A stretch of 11,384 bases of DNA from Comamonadaceae bacterium (lineage in GTDB: Bacteria > Pseudomonadota > Gammaproteobacteria > Burkholderiales > Burkholderiaceae_C). This document shows positions 6,235-11,384 of this stretch, in pieces (the first letter of the stretch is position 1; every line of letters begins with the position of its first letter). The DNA is taken from NCBI GenBank assembly GCA_947374705.1, contig CANCDA010000073.1, positions 1 through 11,384 on the forward strand, written 5' to 3'. The position numbers were made by a program, and so were the translations under genes. The notes under the pieces were generated by a model, which saw nothing but the letters and a program-made list of their open reading frames with translations, was not told the origin of the DNA and made no database searches.

Positions 6235-7197
6235 TTACTCGACGACGATCTTGCCGCGCGTCACCACCTGCGTCCACAGCTTGATTTCTTTGCGCAGCAA
6301 GGCGTCGAAGCGCTCGGGCTTGCCGCCTGCCGGGTCCACGCTTTGCTTGGCCATGGCTTCTTTGACTTCGGGCAGCAGGAGCAGTTGGTTGATTTCGGCG
6401 TTCATCTTGGCCACGATGGCCGGGGGCGTGCCTGCTGGGGCCAGCATGCCGTACCAGGTCTCCACCAGCATATTGGGGTAGCCCGACTCAACAAAGGTGG
6501 GCACTTGCGCAAAGGCAGGCACGCGCTCGGGCCCCATCACCGCCAGGATGCGCAACTTGCCGCTTTGCGCCAGCACCGAGGCGCTTTGCAATGACACGAC
6601 ACTGGCCTGCACGTGCCCGGCCACCACGTCATTGAGCGCACCGGCACTGCCTTTGTAGGTGACGTGAACCATGTTGGTTCCCGTCTCTTGCTTGAACAAC
6701 TCCATGGCCAAATGCTGCGAGCCACCTGCACCGGGTGAGGCGTAGTTCAAAACGCCGGGTTGCTTTTTGAGTTGCGCCACAAACTCACGAACATTGTTGG
6801 CGGGGAATTTGGGGTTGACGACCAGCGTCATCGCGCTGGTGCCCAACAAGGCGACCGGGGCAAAGCTCTTGAGCGGGTCAAACGGCAGCTTGGGGTTGGT
6901 GGCCGCAATCGTGCCGAAAGAGGTGGCGACAAAGCCGAAGGTGTAGCCATCGGGCGCGGCCTTGGCCACGGCGTCAGTGCCAATCGTGCCGCCCGCTCCG
7001 GCCTTGTTTTCCACCACCACCGGCACGTTCCAGCGCTGCGCAATGCGGGTGCCCAGCAGACGGGCCAGCATGTCGCCCGTGGTGCCGGGGGTGTAGGGCA
7101 CGATGAACTGGATGGGGCGTGTGGGGTAGTCTTGGGCTTGGCCACCTAGAGGCAAAACCGACGCACACAACACGCTCAGGGTGGCAATGAGTTTCAC
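6235..7197 (-). CDS. Bug-family periplasmic receptor 2 (tripartite tricarboxylate transporter substrate-binding protein)
   Basis: A 320-residue exported protein. I choose the GTG at 7197 because a G-rich site (GGGGG) lies 8 bases upstream. A TTG at 7203 would be only 3 bases from it. The signal peptide 'KLIATLSVLCASVLPLGGQA' is followed by 'QDYPTRPIQFIVPYTPGTTG'. The Bug/TctC hallmarks are clear: 'DMLARLLG', 'VVVENKAGAGGTIGTDAVAK', 'PDGYTFGF', 'YASPGAGGSQHLAMELFKQ' and 'VTYKGSAGALNDVVAGHVQ'. The conserved 'PFDPLKSFAPVALL' is also present. The protein should capture a small carboxylate in the periplasm. It starts 15 bases after the FAD hydroxylase stop codon, so receptor and hydroxylase may serve the same substrate. 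It is closer to the classical Bug consensus than receptor 1. Confidence 0.93.
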   Translation of the reverse strand: MKLIATLSVLCASVLPLGGQAQDYPTRPIQFIVPYTPGTTGDMLARLLGTRIAQRWNVPVVVENKAGAGGTIGTDAVAKAAPDGYTFGFVATSFGTIAATNPKLPFDPLKSFAPVALLGTSAMTLVVNPKFPANNVREFVAQLKKQPGVLNYASPGAGGSQHLAMELFKQETGTNMVHVTYKGSAGALNDVVAGHVQASVVSLQSASVLAQSGKLRILAVMGPERVPAFAQVPTFVESGYPNMLVETWYGMLAPAGTPPAIVAKMNAEINQLLLLPEVKEAMAKQSVDPAGGKPERFDALLRKEIKLWTQVVTRGKIVVE

Positions 7198-7212
7198 GGT
7201 CAATACCCCCGC

Positions 7213-8826
7213 TTAATGTCCAGTCGCCACCGCCGCAATTTGCACCGCGTCTTCAGGCACTTGCATCCCACGCCACACGATGTGCATGTCCGGGCGCAAC
7301 AGGATCAGATCGAAACCATAGAGGTCACGGGCGATCTGGTCGGGTACATCCAACACGGTCAAAGGCGCACCCAGGGCGTTGATGGCTTGCTCCAGCCGGG
7401 TGGTATTGGCCTGGGTGTTGCCGAGCTTGAGCAGGGTGTAGCAGTCTATCGGCAGCTTGTCTTGCATCGCTGTGCCGTCGTTCAGCCAGACGTGCGGCAG
7501 GCGCGCACCGGGCCAGGTGCTGGGTACGTACTCACGGAACAAATGCTCCGGCCCGCCGGGGATGTCCATGATGAGGGGCGAATCAACATAGCGGTAGCCC
7601 ATCTCGGCCCCGGTCATCTCGTTGGTCTTGCGCTGCTCCACGTTGGCCACACTGGCCAGCGTTTCACGGTTCTGCTTGCCCTCAGGCGTGTTTTCGGTGA
7701 TGTTGGCGCGGTACATGGAGCGCCACTTGCGCCGCCCAATGGAGGCATAACGCGACGCGCCCACATTGCGCTCGCCCACCTGACGGCGCTCATGCGAGTA
7801 AGACCCCAGCAGGTTCGCGCCGCCCCAGCCTTGCAGCGTGCCGGCCAGCTTCCACGACAGGTCAAACGCATCGCCCACGCCGGTGTTCATGCCCAAGCCC
7901 CCCGTGGGGATGACCAGATGCGCCGCGTCACCCGCCAGAAACACGCGCTGATCACGGTAGCGGTCGGCCAGCAGCAGGTTTTGCCGCCAGGGGAAGCACG
8001 ACAGCATCTCGTACTTGACAGGAAAACCTATGACTTTTTCAAACTGCGCTTTCATGGCTTCGTCAGAGTCCACCACGGCGTGCAGCGTCCAGTGCACGGT
8101 GGAGTCTTGCATGATGAGAAAACTCGCCTTGTTGTCGGCCACATGGTAGTGGCGACCCCGGCCTGGCCCGTTGCCCAGGGGCAATTTGTCAAACAACTCA
8201 TCGCAACGAAACAGCGCCTGGCGAAACTCCATCATCGCGCCTTCACCGCGCAGCTTGATGCCCAGTTGCTTGCGCACCGGGCTGGTACCGCCGTCGCAGC
8301 CGACCAGGTAAGTGGCGCGGATGGTTTCAGTAGTACCGCCTGATTTCACGGTGGCGCTCACGCCCTCATCGTCTTGCTCTTGTGAAATGAATTCCGTGCC
8401 AAAACGCACCGTCACCGTGGGCAAGCTCTCCGCAATTTGTTTGAGCAATGGCTCCAGCGTGTACTGCGAGATCAACTGGTAGGGCTCCAGTGAACCCGTA
8501 CCGTCATTGGTCAAGCGACCATCGGCTCTGGCTTCGTCAACGCTGGGGTAGCGCAAGCGCAGCAGCGGCGGCTCGTTCAGGCTGAGGACGACATAAACGT
8601 CCATCGGGCAATCGCCGCGCAGGCCCACCTTGCGAATCGGCTCGGCCAGACCAATGCGGCGGTACATCTCCATGGTACGGGCATTGGCACGCTCCATTTT
8701 GGGCAGAAACTGCGGCGCGTCTTTTTGCTCGATCAGCGTGCAATGAACGCCGCGCTTGCCCAGATCAATCGCCAGCGTCAACCCCACCGGGCCTGCGCCA
8801 ACGATCAGAACTTCACACTTCTGCAT
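7213..8826 (-). CDS. FAD-dependent aromatic-ring hydroxylase (MhpA / PheA-like flavoprotein monooxygenase)
   Basis: A 537-residue class A flavoprotein monooxygenase. The N-terminal Rossmann motif is 'VGAGPVGLTLAIDLGKRG' (GxGxxG at 10-15). The mid 'DG' motif is 'VGCDGGTSPVRKQLGI' (175-190). The FAD ribityl-binding 'GD' motif is 'VFLAGDAAHLVIPTGGLGMN' (295-314). A C-terminal thioredoxin-like domain ends in 'LLRPDMHIVWRGMQVP', typical of the longer phenol hydroxylase / MhpA subgroup. Such enzymes use NAD(P)H and O2 to add a hydroxyl group to a phenolic or related ring. The substrate is not readable; 3-hydroxyphenylpropionate, resorcinol-like and hydroxybenzoate-type compounds are all possible. 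AGGA lies about 9 bases before the ATG. It heads the tight six-gene run and follows a terminator-like hairpin. Confidence 0.88.
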   Translation of the reverse strand: MQKCEVLIVGAGPVGLTLAIDLGKRGVHCTLIEQKDAPQFLPKMERANARTMEMYRRIGLAEPIRKVGLRGDCPMDVYVVLSLNEPPLLRLRYPSVDEARADGRLTNDGTGSLEPYQLISQYTLEPLLKQIAESLPTVTVRFGTEFISQEQDDEGVSATVKSGGTTETIRATYLVGCDGGTSPVRKQLGIKLRGEGAMMEFRQALFRCDELFDKLPLGNGPGRGRHYHVADNKASFLIMQDSTVHWTLHAVVDSDEAMKAQFEKVIGFPVKYEMLSCFPWRQNLLLADRYRDQRVFLAGDAAHLVIPTGGLGMNTGVGDAFDLSWKLAGTLQGWGGANLLGSYSHERRQVGERNVGASRYASIGRRKWRSMYRANITENTPEGKQNRETLASVANVEQRKTNEMTGAEMGYRYVDSPLIMDIPGGPEHLFREYVPSTWPGARLPHVWLNDGTAMQDKLPIDCYTLLKLGNTQANTTRLEQAINALGAPLTVLDVPDQIARDLYGFDLILLRPDMHIVWRGMQVPEDAVQIAAVATGH

Positions 8827-8843
8827 GGAATGTTTTCCTCAAT

Positions 8844-8874
8844 AAAAAAGACCTGCCACCTTGCGGTACAGGCC
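8844..8874 (-). terminator. Terminator or attenuator hairpin between aroE-like gene and hydroxylase
   Basis: Read on the minus strand, GGCCTG pairs with CAGGTC (one G.U pair), and an inner ACC/GGT stem is closed by a GCAA (GNRA) tetraloop, with a small internal loop between the two stems. The hairpin (8850-8874) is followed at once by six T (8844-8849). This is a proper intrinsic-terminator layout for the minus strand. The hydroxylase ATG is only 17 bases beyond it, leaving no room for a promoter after the hairpin. It therefore acts either as a partial terminator or as an attenuator of a transcript that starts upstream. Confidence 0.6.
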
Positions 8875-8939
8875 GATTTTAGGGGAGAGGAAAACTCACA
8901 AACTCACACCCGCCCTCACTTCAGTCATCACCTCAGTTT

Positions 8940-9773
8940 TCAGTAGCTCAGTCGTGCCACATCCCGCAAGACCTCGGGCGTGGTGCTGGGAAAACCAAAA
9001 TACTCCAAATAAGCCGGGATTTGCTCAAACAGCATGTCTGTGCCCACCTGCGTGGCACAGCCACGGGCCTGGGCGGCAGCCAGAAAAGCGGTGGTCTCGG
9101 CCTTCATCACCACCTCACCGACAAAGGTACTGGCGGCAACGCGGCTCATGTCCATGGGCATGGGGTCGCCCACGTTCATGCCCAGCGGCGTGGCGTTGAC
9201 CACCAGGTCGAAGCCTGCGGGGTCGTTGGAGCCGGTGCTGACGGTCAGCGCCGGGTAATGCTGGCGCAGACGTTGACCCAACCCTTCAGCAGACGCGGCA
9301 TACACATCAAACAGACCCAAACCCGCCACACCCGCAGCCGCCAGCGACGCGGCTATGGCAGAGCCCACACCGCCGCTGCCCACCACCAAGGCACGTGCGC
9401 CTTGGAGCTTGAGCCCTTTGCGCAGCACACCGCGCACAAAGCCCTCGCCATCAAACATGTCGCCTTGCAAGCGGCCATCCGGCCCCAGGCGCACGGCATT
9501 GCAGGCACCGGCAATGGCGGCTGTTGGCGAAATCTCGTCGAGCAAGCCGACGGTGGTGACCTTGTGCGGCATGGTGATGAGCGCGCCCCGGATGTTGCTG
9601 AGTTTGAACACCGAGCGAAAAAAGGCCGGGTAGTCTTCCGCCCGGCAGCCCATGGGCACGACGATGGCGTTGATGCCCATGGACTCAAACCACGGGTTGT
9701 AGATCATCGGCGCTTTGAAGCTGTGCGTGGGAAAGCCGATGTGCGCGATGAGTTCTGTGTGGCCGTTGATCAT
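8940..9773 (-). CDS. aroE: Shikimate/quinate dehydrogenase-family protein (AroE paralogue)
   Basis: A 277-residue NAD(P)-dependent dehydrogenase of the AroE family. Retained: catalytic Lys71 ('ITMPHK') and Asp108 ('MFDGEGF'), Asn92 ('CNAVRL'), the dinucleotide loop 'GSGGVGSAIA' (132-141), 'NATPLGMN' (193-200) and Gln251 near 'DMLFEQIP'. Changed: the usual 'HSxSP' that grips the shikimate carboxylate reads 'HSFKAP' (17-22), the Asn of 'NVTxPxK' is Leu65, and 'NTDG' is 'MFDG'. AroE enzymes interconvert 3-dehydroshikimate and shikimate, and paralogues oxidise quinate or other hydroxy acids. With these changes and its place beside aroQ and transporter receptors, a catabolic or other non-biosynthetic role is more likely. 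Its ATG overlaps the aroQ stop codon by 4 bases. Confidence 0.85.
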   Translation of the reverse strand: MINGHTELIAHIGFPTHSFKAPMIYNPWFESMGINAIVVPMGCRAEDYPAFFRSVFKLSNIRGALITMPHKVTTVGLLDEISPTAAIAGACNAVRLGPDGRLQGDMFDGEGFVRGVLRKGLKLQGARALVVGSGGVGSAIAASLAAAGVAGLGLFDVYAASAEGLGQRLRQHYPALTVSTGSNDPAGFDLVVNATPLGMNVGDPMPMDMSRVAASTFVGEVVMKAETTAFLAAAQARGCATQVGTDMLFEQIPAYLEYFGFPSTTPEVLRDVARLSY

Positions 9774-10201
9774 TTTGCCGTCACCGCCGCACGCAAGGCC
9801 AGCAGGTAGCTGTCAACGCCGAAACCGCAGATCTGCCCGCGTGCAATATCCGCAATCACGGAGTGGTGGCGGAAGGCTTCGCGGGCGTGGATGTTGGACA
9901 TGTGAACCTCAAAAATAGGGCATTTGAGGATGCTCAACGCGTCACGAATCCCATAGCTGTAGTGTGTCCAGGCACCGGCGTTGATCAGCACGGCGTCCAC
10001 TTGGTCAGCATAGGCTTGGTGGATGCGCTCGGCCATCTCACCCTCATGGTTGGTCTGGAAGTGCGCCACCTGCGCGCCCAACTCCTGGCCCAGCTTGACC
10101 ACCTGTTCGTTGATCTGGTCCAGCGTGATGGTGCCGTACTGCTTCGGGTCGCGTTTGCCGAACATGTTGAGGTTAATGCCGTGCAGCATGAGGATTTTCA
10201 T
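9770..10201 (-). CDS. aroQ: Type II 3-dehydroquinate dehydratase
   Basis: A 143-residue cytoplasmic enzyme from the ATG at 10201, chosen because 'MKILMLHGINLNMFGKRDP' is the normal N-terminus of type II dehydroquinases. Key residues are Arg17 and the catalytic Tyr22 ('KRDPKQYG'), 'FQTNHEGEMAERIHQA' with the conserved His/Glu, 'INAGAWTHYSYGIRDAL' (the usual 'NPGA' is 'NAGA'), 'EVHMSNIHAREAFRHHS' and 'CGFGVDSYLLAL'. It removes water from 3-dehydroquinate to give 3-dehydroshikimate, either in aromatic amino-acid synthesis or in quinate breakdown. The overlap with the aroE-like gene and the dctP gene upstream favour the catabolic use. The substitutions 'HGIN' for 'HGPN' and 'NAGA' for 'NPGA' mark a divergent copy. 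Confidence 0.9.
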   Translation of the reverse strand: MKILMLHGINLNMFGKRDPKQYGTITLDQINEQVVKLGQELGAQVAHFQTNHEGEMAERIHQAYADQVDAVLINAGAWTHYSYGIRDALSILKCPIFEVHMSNIHAREAFRHHSVIADIARGQICGFGVDSYLLALRAAVTAK

Positions 10202-10245
10202 GGGGGGGGTTCCTGATAAAAATAGGGCCGATGGGGACAGAACCC
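10202..10245 (-). promoter_or_regulatory. aroQ ribosome-binding site with C8 spacer and a stem that overlaps it
   Basis: On the minus strand the aroQ site is AGGAA followed by eight C and then ATG, so a homopolymer tract (10202-10209) sets the spacing. The bases GAACCC (10207-10212) can pair with GGGTTC at 10240-10245 upstream in the mRNA. The stem would cover the end of the Shine-Dalgarno and part of the spacer. The sequence pairing is exact over six bases; a regulatory role is inference. Confidence 0.35.
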
Positions 10246-10269
10246 TTGCGAGCAACAGCCCCCATCCCT

Positions 10270-10292
10270 GCCTTCCCCCAGCGGAGGAAGGC
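10270..10292. repeat. REP-like hairpin after dctP
   Basis: GCCTTCC (10270-10276) and GGAAGGC (10286-10292) form a perfect 7-base stem around a 9-base loop containing CAGCGG. It begins 9 bases past the dctP stop codon. No T-tract follows on either strand, so it is not a normal intrinsic terminator. Similar C/G-rich palindromes occur as dispersed intergenic repeats in Betaproteobacteria. It could protect the dctP mRNA 3' end or separate dctP from aroQ expression. Confidence 0.45.
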
Positions 10293-10301
10293 GCTAGGCC
10301 A

Positions 10302-11300
10302 TTACTTGCGCAGCTTGGCCAGCTCGGCCATGGTTTCGTTAACGGTGGCTTCACCCACGTTGGCGCTGAACTGGGCGATCACGGGTTTCATCTTTTCGCG
10401 CAGCTTAGCCACTTCGGCAGGGGCGAACTGGGTCACGGTCATGCCGTTTTTCTTGAGCAGTTCCAGATTGGCAGCCACGGCGGCGCGTGACTCTTTGCGC
10501 TGGGCAATGGCGGCTTCGTCAGCGGCATCGTCAATGATTTTTTTGTCAGCGGCGCTGAGCGTGTCCCAAACCTTCTTGCTGAAGATCACCGACTGCGGGT
10601 TGTACTGGTGGTTGGTCAAGGCGATGTGCTTTTGAACTTCCCAGAACTTGTTGGCGGCGATCACGCTGATCGGGTTCTCTTGGCCGTCAATGGCTTTTTG
10701 CTCCAAGCCGCCATAGACCTCGGGGAAAGGCATGGGCGTGGGGTTAGCACCCAGGGCTTTGACCCAGGCCACGTTGATGGGGTTGGGGATGACGCGCAAC
10801 TTGAGGCCGTCAATGTCTTCCACCTTGTTCAGCGGGCGCTTGCTATTGGTCATCTGGCGGTAACCCAGCTCCCAGTACGACAGGCCCACAATGCCTTTTT
10901 CTTCCAACTTGGCGTGCAGCTTCTTGCCTACCGGGCCGTCCACAATCGCGTCTGACTCCTTCTCATTGGCGAACAGGAAGGGGAAGTCAAAAATCCCCAG
11001 TTCTTTGACTTCGCTGGCCAGGATGCCAGAGTTCATCACCGACATCTCAATCGTGCCGCCTTTGATGGCCGACAGAACGGCCTGATCGCTACCCAAAGAG
11101 CTATTAAGAAACAGGTTGACCTTGATCTTGCCGCCGGACTTGGCCTCCACGGTTTCTTTGAATTTCTTCATGCCAGCAACGGCAGGATGCCCCTCTGGGC
11201 TGCTGAGGGCGAACTTGAGGGTTCGCTCTTGCGCACTGGCCATGCCGAAAGCAGCCAGGGCCGCGACGGCCAATACCGACTTCATCATCAAACGTTTCAT
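10302..11300 (-). CDS. dctP: TRAP transporter solute-binding protein, DctP family
   Basis: A 332-residue periplasmic receptor starting at the ATG at 11300, chosen because AGGAG lies 6 bases upstream and a signal peptide follows directly ('MKRLMMKSVLAVAALAAF', cleavage after 'ASA' at about residue 23). The DctP features are present: 'LGSDQAVLSAIKGGTIEMSV' (69-88), 'YRQMTNSKRPL' with Arg148, 'DGLKLRVIPNPI' with the carboxylate-binding Arg169, 'YGGLEQKAIDGQENP' with Asn209, and the C-terminal helices. TRAP receptors bind organic acids and deliver them to DctQM membrane partners driven by ion gradients. No dctQ or dctM follows; aroQ comes next after 100 bases, so the membrane subunits must lie to the right or elsewhere. 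With aroQ and the aroE-like gene, a hydroaromatic acid ligand such as quinate or shikimate is a reasonable guess. Confidence 0.93.
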   Translation of the reverse strand: MKRLMMKSVLAVAALAAFGMASAQERTLKFALSSPEGHPAVAGMKKFKETVEAKSGGKIKVNLFLNSSLGSDQAVLSAIKGGTIEMSVMNSGILASEVKELGIFDFPFLFANEKESDAIVDGPVGKKLHAKLEEKGIVGLSYWELGYRQMTNSKRPLNKVEDIDGLKLRVIPNPINVAWVKALGANPTPMPFPEVYGGLEQKAIDGQENPISVIAANKFWEVQKHIALTNHQYNPQSVIFSKKVWDTLSAADKKIIDDAADEAAIAQRKESRAAVAANLELLKKNGMTVTQFAPAEVAKLREKMKPVIAQFSANVGEATVNETMAELAKLRK

Positions 11301-11312
11301 TCTTGTCTCCTG

Positions 11313-11375
11313 AAAAAACACAAAGTACGCCAACAAAGAGAAGCAGGCCGTGGCGTACCCAATACGCCCTGCTTC
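11313..11375 (-). promoter_or_regulatory. dctP leader with two competing hairpins and a U-rich tract
   Basis: Upstream of dctP, GAAGCAGG (11340-11347) and CCTGCTTC (11368-11375) form a perfect outer stem, with inner GCGTA/TACGC arms (11353-11357 and 11363-11367). Part of the same sequence, GGCGTAC (11352-11358), can instead pair with GTACGCC (11325-11331). In minus-strand RNA this second hairpin is followed by UUUGUG and six U (11313-11324), directly before AGGAG. The two folds exclude each other, which is the layout of a transcription attenuator. The first hairpin could equally be the terminator of an unseen gene to the right. Confidence 0.35.
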
Positions 11376-11384
11376 AGAAAAATA

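Noticed and set aside
7216..8343. A long plus-strand open frame (375 codons) opposite the FAD hydroxylase
   Set aside because: It is antisense to a gene with full flavoprotein motifs, is rich in His, Gln, Arg and Val as expected from a reversed GC-rich gene, and has no recognisable domain.
8896..8928. A 10-codon minus-strand leader frame ('MTEVRAGVSL') before the terminator hairpin
   Set aside because: It looked like an attenuation leader peptide, but it has no aromatic or other run of regulatory codons, and its start lies directly on the GAGGTG with no proper spacing.
9021..9809. A 262-codon plus-strand open frame opposite the aroE-like gene
   Set aside because: It is antisense to a well-supported dehydrogenase gene and has composition typical of a shadow frame.
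1..11384. CRISPR arrays, tRNA or rRNA genes, insertion sequences, integrase or attachment sites
   Set aside because: No spaced direct repeats, cloverleaf-like segments, transposase or recombinase motifs, or flanking inverted/direct repeats were seen on either strand.

Overview
The window looks like a piece of a Betaproteobacterial chromosome, most likely from the Comamonadaceae (Rhodoferax / Polaromonas / Limnohabitans-like). This is an inference from the GC-rich coding style, a ubiX-DUF4936-trhO string, two Bug-type solute receptors and a TRAP receptor beside catabolic enzymes. No RNA genes, CRISPR arrays, insertion sequences or integrases are visible. There is no gene-free stretch longer than 300 bases; the largest gap is 1527-1798.

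Left block, plus strand (1-1526): the 3' end of the flavin prenyltransferase gene ubiX, a small DUF4936 protein whose GTG start overlaps ubiX by 8 bases, and trhO, a rhodanese-type tRNA U34 hydroxylase. These are housekeeping genes.

Small accessory island, plus strand (1740-2692): a ParD-like antitoxin preceded by a perfect palindrome and a candidate -10 box, then a zeta-toxin-type kinase. The toxin frame starts just before the 'SETVFSH' segment. It has no room for the P-loop or the catalytic Asp region, so the toxin looks N-terminally deleted while the antitoxin looks whole.

Right block, all minus strand (2697-11300), in transcription order: dctP (TRAP receptor), aroQ (type II dehydroquinase), an aroE-like dehydrogenase (4-base ATGA overlap with aroQ), a terminator-like hairpin, an FAD aromatic-ring hydroxylase, Bug receptor 2, a class II aldolase/decarboxylase-type enzyme, Bug receptor 1, an aldo/keto reductase and an alpha/beta hydrolase. 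Spacing is 3-36 bases from the hydroxylase to the hydrolase, so these six genes look like one transcription unit. dctP-aroQ-aroE forms a probable leading part. The set reads as uptake plus catabolism of organic acids, plausibly hydroaromatic (quinate/shikimate-like) and aromatic acids. Three different periplasmic receptors are present but no permease genes, so the membrane partners must lie elsewhere.

The points most worth checking are the P-loop-less toxin beside an intact antitoxin, the AroE paralogue with altered substrate-binding serines, two alternative hairpins in the dctP leader, a hairpin and C8 tract at the aroQ ribosome-binding site, and an 18-base AT palindrome before the aldolase gene.
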